Assembly: GCF_000328475.2 (NCBI RefSeq)
Contig: NC_026480.1
Span: 992,001-1,056,000, forward strand
Direction: 5' to 3'
DNA length: 64,000 nt
DNA from: Mycosarcoma maydis
Taxonomy: Eukaryota; Basidiomycota; Ustilaginomycetes; Ustilaginales
A program made the translations under genes and the position numbers. Shown here piece after piece: positions 38,927 through 48,419 of the stretch (positions within the stretch are counted from its first letter, which is position 1; every line of letters starts with the position of its first letter). The notes beneath the pieces were generated by a model that was not told the origin of the DNA, did not search any database, and worked only from the letters and a program-made list of their open reading frames with translations.

Positions 38927-40642
38927 ATGTCTGTACAATGTGGGATTGACGCCCACGTGCAGGCGGTGACCGCCCTGAAAGCGGAAGAAGCTGCTATGCG
39001 ATACGACCATGCCGCCTTATCCAACATGTCTTCCGACGAAGCGAGCGCCAACACCATTTTCACACGTTTGCGTGATGCGGAAGTGCAATCAAAATGGACT
39101 AAAGAAGGAGATCTCATCAACTTCGCAGGGATGGACTTCTACGGTGCGATCAAGAACGGGCTCGGGCAGCCTTCGGATGTATGGACCGCTGTACGACGGA
39201 TGCCAAAGGGCGCGCTGCTGCATTGTCATTTTGATGGGACTGTGGACACCAAGTTCTTGCTGGAGCATGCGAAAAGGACGGAAAATATGTGTATGAAAGC
39301 AGACATGCCGCTCTCGACGCAGGAGGCGCTGTGGAGGGCAACGGTGGAATTTTTGGTGCTACCACAGACTGCCGAGAGATCAAAGGTGAGCATCTGGTCA
39401 GAAGACTATGTTCCAGGGGAATGGGTCAGCTTCAAGGATGCACGGATTTCGTTTCCCTATCCTCACCCGTATCAGATGGAACGAGCAGCTTCGGAGCTTC
39501 ACATGCCCAACTTCATCAACCCTTCAGAGCTAAACGGACGCGCAAGTAGAGACGGCACACACACCGAAGACCGCCTCGACAGAGGCCAAGCATTTGATGC
39601 ATACATACATGCACTGATGACCTTGACACCGCACGACTCCATACCAGCGATTACTAACAGCAAGCAAGCATGGGCAAGGTTTCAGTCCACTTTCGTCGTC
39701 ATCGCTGGACTCATCGGCTACGAACCCACGCTCAAAGCTTACACCAAGGAGCTTCTCCGCTCGCATGCACAAGACGGTATCTCATACACCGAGACACGAA
39801 TCAACTTTCTGAACGAGTTCATGGTCCGCGCTGATGGAACACCCAACCTGGCACACGTCGAATGGGTACGAATCTTTATCGAGGCCGTCGAAGAAGTCAA
39901 AGCCGAGATCAGCGAAGGCGGCTACATCGATGCCAAGATCATCTACACAACCGTCCGATTTATTGACAATGAGAAACTGCGGTGGTATCTCGAAGACTGC
40001 ATTATGCTCAAGAAGATGTTCCCAGAGTGGATCGTTGGATTTGATCTGGTTGGTCATGAGGATCCGTTGCTGCCTCTGAAAGTGTACATTCCAGAATTGC
40101 TGCGCTTTCAACAACGCTGCAAAGAAGAAGGGCTCTCGATTCCGTTCGTTTTTCACGCAGGCGAAACACTGGAGGACGGTGGAGACGCCGATCTGAACCT
40201 CTACGACGCCATCCTGTTGGACACTAAGCGCATCGGTCATGGTGTCTCGCTCGCCCGTCATCCGTTGTTGACCGATTTGGTGAAAGAGCGCGATATCTGC
40301 ATCGAAGTCTGCCCCATCTCGAACCAGGTTCTGGGTTACACGGCTAGTATTTGCTCGCATCCAAGCTTGCTAGCGTTGCTACATAGAAATGTCCCCGTGG
40401 CACTTTCGTCGGACGACCCGAGCATTTTCGAAAATTTTGGGCTTTCGTACGATTTCTACCAGCTGATTATTAGCTCGCAGTCTACAACGCTTGTTTCGCT
40501 CGCGGCGCTCGCTCGTCGTTCCATCAAGTATTCGTTGGTTGATGATAAGACAAAGGAGATCATGTTTGCTGATTGGGATAGAAGATGGAAGGCATATATC
40601 GCTTGGTTTCTTGAAGAGTATGGGCGTTGGTCAAAGCAGTGA
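38927..40642 (+). CDS. ADGF/CECR1-type adenosine deaminase
   Basis: 571 residues, single exon. It deaminates adenosine (or 2'-deoxyadenosine) to inosine. Zinc and catalytic residues are complete: LLHCHFDG with His99 and His101, FVFHAGET with His410 and catalytic Glu413, RIGHG with His438, and SSDDP with Asp496-Asp497. The long N-terminal region before the first metal motif and the YTETRINF and VGFDLVGHED blocks mark the ADGF (adenosine deaminase-related growth factor) subfamily rather than classical ADA. Animal ADGFs are secreted, but here the N-terminus (MSVQCGIDAHVQAVTALK) has no signal peptide, so it should be cytosolic. The product would feed purine breakdown with the nucleoside hydrolase found at 14-15 kb. 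Confidence 0.92.
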   Translation: MSVQCGIDAHVQAVTALKAEEAAMRYDHAALSNMSSDEASANTIFTRLRDAEVQSKWTKEGDLINFAGMDFYGAIKNGLGQPSDVWTAVRRMPKGALLHCHFDGTVDTKFLLEHAKRTENMCMKADMPLSTQEALWRATVEFLVLPQTAERSKVSIWSEDYVPGEWVSFKDARISFPYPHPYQMERAASELHMPNFINPSELNGRASRDGTHTEDRLDRGQAFDAYIHALMTLTPHDSIPAITNSKQAWARFQSTFVVIAGLIGYEPTLKAYTKELLRSHAQDGISYTETRINFLNEFMVRADGTPNLAHVEWVRIFIEAVEEVKAEISEGGYIDAKIIYTTVRFIDNEKLRWYLEDCIMLKKMFPEWIVGFDLVGHEDPLLPLKVYIPELLRFQQRCKEEGLSIPFVFHAGETLEDGGDADLNLYDAILLDTKRIGHGVSLARHPLLTDLVKERDICIEVCPISNQVLGYTASICSHPSLLALLHRNVPVALSSDDPSIFENFGLSYDFYQLIISSQSTTLVSLAALARRSIKYSLVDDKTKEIMFADWDRRWKAYIAWFLEEYGRWSKQ

Positions 40643-40819
40643 TGGTGCTTTACCTGTGCAGTTCGTCTCATTTTGTATCGGCAAGAACGGAAGGAGTTGA
40701 CGTTGCTAGACATGATGCTGGGCATCAATAATGTCTTGTTCTCGAATGCGATTGAATCGGAGCTAAAACCTATTTATGAATTTAACTATGATACATGGGT
40801 GTGACTTTGCTGGTGACAG
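40643..40819. other. Short intergenic region between convergent genes
   Basis: 3' flanks only; nothing else visible. Confidence 0.4.
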
Positions 40820-41809
40820 TCAAGGAGCACGAATAGTAGCCTTGGAAAGCAAGTACTGGTAGTGCGGGTTGCAAGCATCTACTGCGCTCTGCAAGTGTTC
40901 GGCAACTTTTGCCTTAGGCTTGGCGGCCTCGTTGGATGATGCTGGAGCCTCCTTCTTGAAACCGGTCGAGTTTTCAGCTGCGTTGTGGTAACCACCCCAC
41001 TTGGCCCACTCGTCAACCGGACCCGAGTCCCAACTGAGCATTTCGGGTGTAAAGGGAATGCCCATGGCATCGCAGTAGCTCTTGATGGCATGATCTGGAT
41101 GTGCGAGCAAAGTCGAGGCATCCAGAAGGGGAGGCGGTTGAGGCTGTTCCACAGCGTGCTGGTCGCCTGACTCCGTGTTGAAGGTCGAATTCGGGTTAGA
41201 GATCCAATCGTACAGGATCTTGAGCTCGACATAGCCGGCATCAGCCTGGTCCCAGAACTCCCAACCCGAAGCACCTTCTTGAACGCACTTCCAGTAACTT
41301 GGGATCGACTTTTCCGGCGTGCGGATGAGGAACGAGTGTCGGAACCTTTTAAGGATTGCCGTTGGTACGGTCGTAGGGTTCTCGATAACAGGTGCGTTGA
41401 TGTCAAAAGGAGTCGACGTGCTGCTGCTGTCATCGGCTGAAGCAGGGAACACTTTGGATTCTGGATGAAGCTGATGCAGTATCTTGGCAGGGAAAAGGCA
41501 CTGACCCATGTCCTTCAAGAAGACGTATTTGGGTGGCCACGACTTGTTCTTGGACAGATCTTCTTTGGTAGGGTTGAGCACCTTTTGGAGCACCTCGGTG
41601 ACCGTCAGATCGTAGTTGCCCGACTTCTTGGCGTGATCATCGTCGAATCGACGACAAGGGCGGTCTTTGCCGAGGTAAAAGGGGTCACCGATAGGTTCGT
41701 GAAAAACGACCGTGTCGGGTCGCTGCATGAGCGAGCGCTCAAAGGCGGTAGAGCACGATCGTGGGTGCACCCAGATGACGATGGGCAAAGGCTGCTCTGA
41801 CAAAGACAT
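40820..41809 (-). CDS. Sulfotransferase-like P-loop protein
   Basis: 329 residues, ATG at 41809. The N-terminus IVIWVHPRSCSTAFERSLMQ has the 5'-phosphosulfate-binding loop typical of PAPS-dependent sulfotransferases (HPRSxST), followed by VVFHEPIGDPFYLG and KYVFLKDMGQ, and later HSFLIRTPEKSIPSYWKCVQ, which corresponds to the 3'-phosphate region (R-P--S). Fungal proteins of this type are annotated as P-loop or branched-chain aminotransferase-like sulfotransferases; the acceptor is unknown. No signal peptide or transmembrane segment, so it is probably cytosolic. A polar Ser/Asp loop (about 128-140) interrupts the fold. Confidence is good for the superfamily, low for the substrate. Confidence 0.8.
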   Translation of the reverse strand: MSLSEQPLPIVIWVHPRSCSTAFERSLMQRPDTVVFHEPIGDPFYLGKDRPCRRFDDDHAKKSGNYDLTVTEVLQKVLNPTKEDLSKNKSWPPKYVFLKDMGQCLFPAKILHQLHPESKVFPASADDSSSTSTPFDINAPVIENPTTVPTAILKRFRHSFLIRTPEKSIPSYWKCVQEGASGWEFWDQADAGYVELKILYDWISNPNSTFNTESGDQHAVEQPQPPPLLDASTLLAHPDHAIKSYCDAMGIPFTPEMLSWDSGPVDEWAKWGGYHNAAENSTGFKKEAPASSNEAAKPKAKVAEHLQSAVDACNPHYQYLLSKATIRAP

Positions 41810-42422
41810 GCTGGCAAAAAGTTGATGTAGTTTGAGAAGGTGGCCTGGAAGAATGTCGAGAAATGTCCAAGACGGTTTTGAGAAGTTAACAATGAAAGAG
41901 AAGAAGTTTTGTACGCAAAGGCAACAGCACAGGCCAAGTGAAACGAGAATCGTGAATGGGGGGGAATCTGCTAGCAGGCGGTGAGTTGGTCACGGTGGAC
42001 AAGTGGAAGCGAGGTAGACCTGAACAGAGCATATGGTCTGTGTGTGGCTTGGATCTTACTGCGGCGCCAAAGAAAGAAAAATCGTGAATGCTGCGCTCTT
42101 CGTAGCCCCGTCTGCGGCTACAGCAGGCGATACGCTCACGACTGTCACATTCACCATACGTGGTGAGCCAATCTGACTCGTGATTAATGATTGGACCTGG
42201 TAACAGAGACCGGGAAAAGGCAACAAAAGGCACACGTCAACCGCTGCAGTCCGGATCGAAACGTGTAAAAGCAAGTCGCGACGGATCAACTTTGACATGT
42301 CAGCCCGGGTCTATAGCCTGTGTCGGCTCATCTCGTCATTTCAATTTAGTATCACGAATCGTGCAATCACGTCCTCTAGTTGCGCATGCGGTAACCTGAT
42401 GGTGTGCTCGCCTTTGGAAGCA

Positions 42423-42441
42423 AATCACGAATCGTGAATCG
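42423..42441. repeat. CGTGAAT 7-bp repeat cluster
   Basis: ATCACGAAT followed directly by CGTGAATCG: two opposed units in tandem upstream of the effector candidate. Confidence 0.65.
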
Positions 42442-43081
42442 AGTATTACAAAAGACGGGTGTTAGCTTGGACAAGTCTTTAAATGTCTCGATTTTCTGGC
42501 AAGATCCACGATCGATCTACCCGATGTTGTATGAGGTGGCAGGCGGCTGCAGCAGCTGTGGCCAATCCGAAATGTCGCGGTACTACAACCCACGAACCAC
42601 GCTCCTGCCACCTCTAGACGGGCGTATAGCGACTGCCGGTCTTCTTCCCAAGCGCTTTGCCCTCCATCACTAACACTGGGGCTATTGTTTTGGCAAGCAT
42701 GGAGCTTTCAGTTCACTTGTTTTGGCCATGCTGTGACTTCGATTTCGCTGCTTGTCGTGCTGAATCAGGCGGAACTTGCATTGTGATTTTGACATGACTG
42801 ACACCGTCGAGACTGTGTAGGCTTCATTAAAGGCTGAACAGCATGGGGTTCATGTCAAGATGTCCAATCACGACTCATGAATTGAGGCCCACACTTTCTG
42901 CTTGAAGAGCATTGCCTCAAACCCAGTAGCAATTAATGTCTGATCAGCCCACCAACGCGATGCTGAAGTCTCGTGACACCCACCCTCCCAATGGGTCTGC
43001 TTCTTCATATACAGAGAGCAGATCGAGCGAGAGTGCTACACTGGGCTCACAGATCATGGTGCTCATGAAGATGCGGCTTGG

Positions 43082-43087
43082 TATATA
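43082..43087 (+). promoter_or_regulatory. TATA box of the 43158 secreted protein gene
   Basis: TATATA, 76 bases before the ATG, an unusually clear core promoter in this window. Confidence 0.6.
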
Positions 43088-43157
43088 GGGGAATGGACCA
43101 GCGACTGACTCTATGTTCGCCACCTCTTACCGCTGATTTGCGTCAATCCTTGTCGAC

Positions 43158-44450
43158 ATGGGTTTAAGACTGAGGATCCTCGCCTTGCTCCTGGCCGTAT
43201 CTGTCGTTGCTGCTTGGCCATACCCGTCTGGCAATCACCCAGACAACGCGGATGGTGCGAGGCGAGGCGAACAGTCACCTCTACCGGGATTTTCCGTCGC
43301 TCATCCGTCCTCGCCACAGAACGAATTTGACCCGGACCTTCTGAGATCGTTGTTGGCCAAGATTGAATCAGAAGCTTCGAGCCATCCCCACGTTGCATTC
43401 CAAGGCGACGGACACTACTATCCTAATGTGAACCAACCTTCAAGTCTTTATCAGGCGAGCCAACATGGTTTTGGATCTCTCTCTAGAGACAAAGGTCAAG
43501 TTGGCAGCAGTCAGGCTCGGGAAAGCTTTTCTGATACACAAGGTCTCTCATCAAGTGCAGAGCCAGCATTCAAATACCGGAAAACTGTACAACGTGTTGC
43601 GGACGCCCTTCGTCAGTTTCAGGCCAACAACAGGCTCGAAGGGGCACAAGCGCTCAGGGACATTATACAACGACATCCTCAATTAGACACGACATCAGGA
43701 AGCCAGTCACAGGGCTTCAGGAACAATTTCGGGGCCGCTCCTTCAGTCCCAAGCCGAGAAAGTCAGGGTGGGACCATTCACCATGGGCCTGGCGATACAA
43801 AGGTTGTCGACATTCCTTCAGACCGAATAGAGGCGCAGACAACTGCGGAGGAGTCTCATGAATCACAGCCCCTTGCAGGCCATGGGGACGGCCGCTATCG
43901 CAGCTTGCCTGCTTCCAGGGCGGACGAACTGAGAAAGATTCCGACAACGATGCTTGCGCTGCCGCCACCTTCACGCACTCGGTATATATACGACCAAGTC
44001 GACGACCCAGCGATCCGGGATAACATCAACAACCAAGTATTTGCCGGCAAGCTAGTGTGGATCGACAGAGCCCGTATTCCGGCTTCGCGAATCGTTAGTA
44101 GTCGCAAGCAGATGTTTCGCCCTCACCGTGTCCTGCCAATGACGAACTTCCCAGAGATCCATCTTTCTGATGGCAAAGGTAGTATCAAGGATGTCAGATT
44201 TACTTTTCACGGTGGCGGATCTTATCGGCTAATGTCCTGGCCAGAAGGTTATAACCTAGTTGAAGGGCAGAACTATCTCGCATTTTGGGGTATTCCAGAG
44301 GGAAGACAAACCGGGCGGCCTATGCTTATGCAGAATTACGGTTACGCCTTCCTGCCACCACAACATCGTCTCGAGGTCAACGAACACTTGTGGGCCTTGA
44401 AGAAGGAGATTGCCGACAAAGCAAGTGAAGCAACTTGGATGCATGCCTAG
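43158..44450 (+). CDS. Cysteine-free secreted protein, effector candidate
   Basis: 430 residues. Residues 1-19 form a clean signal peptide (LRILALLLAVSVVAA, cut before WPYPSG). The mature protein contains no cysteine. Its first 250 residues are Ser/Gln/Gly/His-rich and look disordered; one helical stretch (about 135-175, KTVQRVADALRQFQANNRLE and on) resembles a short coiled segment. The last 170 residues look folded: RTRYIYDQVDDPAIRDNINN, KLVWIDRARIPASRIVSSRK, FTFHGGGSYRLMSWPEGYN and a charged end. I recognise no domain. Secretion, lack of homology, a strong TATA promoter and position in repeat-rich DNA are the usual features of smut effector candidates, but expression in the host is not shown. 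Confidence 0.8.
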   Translation: MGLRLRILALLLAVSVVAAWPYPSGNHPDNADGARRGEQSPLPGFSVAHPSSPQNEFDPDLLRSLLAKIESEASSHPHVAFQGDGHYYPNVNQPSSLYQASQHGFGSLSRDKGQVGSSQARESFSDTQGLSSSAEPAFKYRKTVQRVADALRQFQANNRLEGAQALRDIIQRHPQLDTTSGSQSQGFRNNFGAAPSVPSRESQGGTIHHGPGDTKVVDIPSDRIEAQTTAEESHESQPLAGHGDGRYRSLPASRADELRKIPTTMLALPPPSRTRYIYDQVDDPAIRDNINNQVFAGKLVWIDRARIPASRIVSSRKQMFRPHRVLPMTNFPEIHLSDGKGSIKDVRFTFHGGGSYRLMSWPEGYNLVEGQNYLAFWGIPEGRQTGRPMLMQNYGYAFLPPQHRLEVNEHLWALKKEIADKASEATWMHA

Positions 44451-45883
44451 CTTGTTGTGGCGTACCCTACAAACGCATAGGATCTGGTACGACTTTCTTC
44501 TGTCGCAACTTACTCTGATTGTTTAAGCTCGTTGAAGTACGACGACAGGCTGTAAAATGAATCTTGAATGTCATCGTTCACCTCCAGTTGTTGTTTCTTG
44601 ACTTTCGTGCTTTGTTCTCTTTTCCACGTTCGTGCATTTCCATTCACGATTGGCGAGTTTCCTTCATCTGACATCCGTCATAATCGTGAATGACCCACGG
44701 ACCGTGACCACATTCGTGATTCACTCGTGGAAATCGTGGATAGGAGGTGCCAATAAGCTTGACTTAACTGGCAGAAACCCTTGACAGCATGGTGTAGGTG
44801 CACTCTGTCCGTCTTTGGCCCTTTCTGATCTCTTTCCCTGCAGCACAATCGTGAATGTCAACGATGTGGGAGGTAGGCGGTGCGAAAGTTTTATAATCAC
44901 GAATAGTTCAACTAACTAGTCAAGTTACATGAAAACCCACACTCAGGACTGAAAGCAGGCTCGTGACTGTGAGAGCTGAGTGACTTGCAGACGCAGAAGA
45001 TACTCATGAATAGACGCGGGAGAGAACGTTTCCTATGAGCACAGCTTTATGAAAGGCTGCATCGGAATTTCTAGCAAGTTATTCCCCTTCACCAACGCCA
45101 AGGCTACGTGAACACAAAAGGGACCCTCGATTTAAGCAGCATTTGTCCAGCGATTGTGGCTGTACAGCACTGTGCAATCACGAATAGTCACGAGTGGGGT
45201 GCATAGAATACACTCAGACACAGCGCTCCAATTTTCCACGTTGTGTCGCGAATCGTGAATTTGCTGGCCAAGCCGCGAGCCGTCGCTACCCCTGCGTGTG
45301 TGTGTGTGTGCAGCGTCTACGCCTTGAGCTTATTAAGCGATCCATACGTGACACAAAAGTCGTCCGTGTTGGTTTGCTAGGGCGATCGCAAGTCAATCTC
45401 ATGCTCGAGCCCCTTTGATCACCACCATCTTCTCGCTCCATCTACCCCCCCTGTGCGGAAGCATCCGACGTCGCTGTGGTCGTCTAGATTGAATATCGGC
45501 ATCACTGGCTCCTTCCCGTCACGATTGCTCCCGCGTGCAATCCGAGCGCGTCCAACCCATCTGGCGCGACATTTCATTTCTACGAATCTACGGCGATTTC
45601 GTTCCGTTCTCTCCGCTCCACCGTCTTGCTTTTTGAGGTCGGCACCCACTTCCTGGTTCGACGTCATCCAAATACATGGTTGACGATCTTTATCCGTATC
45701 AACAAGTCACGTCTGCTGCCTGCTTCCGCCTTCAATACTCGCTGGCCGAGTCTGACAGGTACTTCGATCCACTCTTGCACCAATCATCGAGCTCTTGCAA
45801 CTTCCTACCGCCTCATCGGTTTTGCAGATCAGTATCACTTTGAGCCTGGCGCAAAGTTGAGCTACAGTACCTAACACGCCACA
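44451..45883. other. 1.43-kb intergenic region rich in CGTGAAT motifs
   Basis: Contains at least seven scattered members of the 7-bp family (about 44646, 44683, 44712, 44848, 44896, 45178, 45245) and a short GT run (about 45296-45311). No gene supported; the C/T-rich end is the leader of the NIPA gene. Confidence 0.5.
45296..45311 (+). repeat. Short (GT) microsatellite
   Basis: About eight GT dinucleotides. Confidence 0.6.
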
Positions 45884-47857
45884 ATGTCCTCGACAGTTGC
45901 AACAATCACACAGGCAGCAACCGTCGCACCATCATCCTCTATCGATGCTGCCGATGCCGCCAAAGCCTCAGCTTCTTCAGCGGTCCATTCGCTCTCCAAA
46001 GCGATTGCTTCAGCATCTGCAGCCCTCACATCTGAAAGCGCGATTGCAGCAGGGAATGAGGCCAATCCACCAGCATTCAAGTATGTCGGTCTCGCACTTG
46101 CCGTCGGATCAGGCATCCTCATCGGCTCTTCGTTTGTCTTCAAGAAGAAAGGTCTGCTAGCCGCGCAGAAAAAGTACGAAACCGCCGCTGGTGAAGGTCA
46201 CGCCTATCTCAAATCGCCCATGTGGTGGAGCGGCATGATTGTCATGGTCTTTGGCGAGATATTCAACTTTGTTGCCTATGCTTTTGCCGATGCAGTCCTT
46301 GTCACACCGCTTGGCGCTCTTTCCGTCGTGATTTGCGCTGTTCTTTCGTCCATCTTTCTCAAGGAGAAGCTCACCTTGTTTGGCAAAGTGGGCTGCTTTC
46401 TCTGCATCGTCGGCTCCGTTATCATTGCGCTTAACGCACCGACATCGCATGTGGGCGGCAAGATCACCGAGTTTCAAAAGCTCTTCCTCGCACCAGGTTT
46501 CCTGAGCTGGGCAAGTATCTGCATCGTTGCCTCGTTGGTGCTCATCTTTGTCTTTGCTCCTAGGTATGGAAAGACACACATGATGATCTACATCACCGTC
46601 TGCAGTCTCATCGGCGGCCTCAGCGTCAGTGTCACTTCGGGTCTCGGTTCCGCCATTCTGCTCTCGATTCGTGGTCAGAACCAGTTCAAGCACTGGTTCA
46701 TCTACTTTCTGCTTGGATTCGTTATTGTTACGTTGCTGGTCGAAATCAACTACCTCAACAAAGCGCTAGAGCTGTTCAATACCGCCACCGTCACGCCAAC
46801 CTACTACGTCATTTTCACCGGCGCCACGCTTATCACCTCAATCATCCTGCAGCAAGGTCTTAACGCAACCGTCGTTGATATCATCACGCTCGTCATGGGC
46901 TTTCTCGTCATCTGTGCAGGCATTGTACTGCTGCAGCTGAGCAAGATCGATCCGGAAGAGTTGCAGGACAAGCCGGGCTTGGATCGCGAAACTACGCTCT
47001 TGATGCGCGCCAGCCACTCGGTCATTTCGCATGGAGGCGAAAAAGCTGACCCATCTGCATACGAAGATCCTGGTGTGGATACGGTGCGAGGAGGTATGGG
47101 CATCGTCGGATCCATGATCCGTGCTCGCAGCTCTCGTCGTCTCAGCTCTGCTGGCTCGTTGAGACACCACAGCGCAGCCGACGAGTATACGCTTCGCAGT
47201 CGGAACCATCTTCCACTCACCACGCATGGCACTGGCAACATCGAGAGGTATCAGTTGCAAGATACCCCGCTACCGTCGCGCGGCATGCTACGCGACGCAA
47301 CATCCTTGACAGTGCCCGGCACGCCGAGCCGCAGAAACACAGCCATCTCATTTGAGCCCGGTGCAGATTCGCCGCACGGTCACCACGCCACCGAAGCACC
47401 CAGCGTCTCGCAATTCGGCACGCTCAACTCCATCAAGGAAAGTTCCAACGGTAGCGGTCGAAGCACAGAAGCGTCTGGCTTGACCGATGCTGCCTCTCAG
47501 GATGCCGCAAATGTGAACGCATATGCAGCCCATGTTCATTCTCCACTCTCAACCACCTTGCCACGATCCCAAGTCGTTGGAGACATTCGCAACATGTGGC
47601 AAGAACCGAATCTCTCCTACACTTCTTCGCCTGATGCGACACCGGAAACCGAGGAAGACGAATACTCGATCCGTGCTGTCGCGTCTTCTGCTGTTGCAGA
47701 CGGAGACGGCCGAGGGAGCACACGCAGCAACACCAAAGACTATCCCCAAATCAAGCCTCGCTCAGCTTCCAAGTCGCTTTCTGGGGCACAAGCCAGCAGT
47801 GACGAGGACGAGGCGGAGGAGCTTCTCAGTCCAAGATTGGGCTACAGCCGTCGATGA
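45884..47857 (+). CDS. NIPA-family magnesium transporter
   Basis: 657 residues, single exon. After an Ala/Ser-rich N-terminus of 60 residues there are about nine transmembrane helices (about 65-345). The start KYVGLALAVGSGILIGSSFV followed by FKKKGL, then WWSGMIVMVFGEIFNFVAYAF, VTPLGALSVVICAVLSSIFL followed by KEKL, and TPTYYVIFTG are diagnostic of the NIPA (DUF803) family, which moves Mg2+ across plasma or endosomal membranes. The C-terminal 300 residues are Ser/Thr/Asp-rich and cytosolic, much longer than in animals and typical of fungal members, with many potential phosphorylation sites. The start ATG is the first in frame, 31 bases after an upstream stop. Confidence 0.92.
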   Translation: MSSTVATITQAATVAPSSSIDAADAAKASASSAVHSLSKAIASASAALTSESAIAAGNEANPPAFKYVGLALAVGSGILIGSSFVFKKKGLLAAQKKYETAAGEGHAYLKSPMWWSGMIVMVFGEIFNFVAYAFADAVLVTPLGALSVVICAVLSSIFLKEKLTLFGKVGCFLCIVGSVIIALNAPTSHVGGKITEFQKLFLAPGFLSWASICIVASLVLIFVFAPRYGKTHMMIYITVCSLIGGLSVSVTSGLGSAILLSIRGQNQFKHWFIYFLLGFVIVTLLVEINYLNKALELFNTATVTPTYYVIFTGATLITSIILQQGLNATVVDIITLVMGFLVICAGIVLLQLSKIDPEELQDKPGLDRETTLLMRASHSVISHGGEKADPSAYEDPGVDTVRGGMGIVGSMIRARSSRRLSSAGSLRHHSAADEYTLRSRNHLPLTTHGTGNIERYQLQDTPLPSRGMLRDATSLTVPGTPSRRNTAISFEPGADSPHGHHATEAPSVSQFGTLNSIKESSNGSGRSTEASGLTDAASQDAANVNAYAAHVHSPLSTTLPRSQVVGDIRNMWQEPNLSYTSSPDATPETEEDEYSIRAVASSAVADGDGRGSTRSNTKDYPQIKPRSASKSLSGAQASSDEDEAEELLSPRLGYSRR

Positions 47858-48419
47858 TTATATGTAAACTTACATGCGCCTTGTTTCAATAGACTGATGC
47901 CTTGTATGGACAATCAATTGCCAATCTTACGCACTTCAATACGTATGCGGCGGGGCTGAGTCAGGAGAGAGAGTATTTCTGGCGCATGGTACTGACTCAC
48001 TCGGGTTGCTCGTTGCTGTGTCGGGGAAAGCGATTCGAGTTGAGAAACCATAATCATGACTTTTGTAAGGCGGGATACAGCAGCCTACACGAACGGTCTG
48101 GATTTTGGCTTGCAGTAAGGTCCACGCTCGCAACTCAGGACTGCAGAAACATGATTTAATGACGCAGCTGAAGCAGGCTGAGAAGCAGGCGCAGTGCAAG
48201 CGGAATTTCTCGTAACCGAAGAATTCGAGCAAGTTGTTGCAGCAGACGATCGCTGGAAGGACCCTGAATTGCCATTTGGTGGTCTGGACGTCGGCTTACA
48301 TGAGCTTCTTGCCCTACACCATCTCATTCGACGTGGCCTAAAAGGACGCCATGCTACGTTCCTAAAACTTGGACACGACTAAGCTGGTTAAAACTATCAG
48401 TGGGGCTGGGAAAAGGATC
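47858..48419. other. Intergenic region, HEM25 promoter
   Basis: No supported gene. The frame of the carrier is open back to 48369 but from a TTG. Confidence 0.5.

Larger units (their letters stand above)
41810..43157. other. 1.35-kb divergent region, sulfotransferase-like / secreted effector candidate
   Basis: Contains several 7-bp repeat members (about 41947-41957, 42078-42090, 42423-42441) and the TATA box at 43082-43087. Frames here (for example 42404-42673) have no support. Confidence 0.5.
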
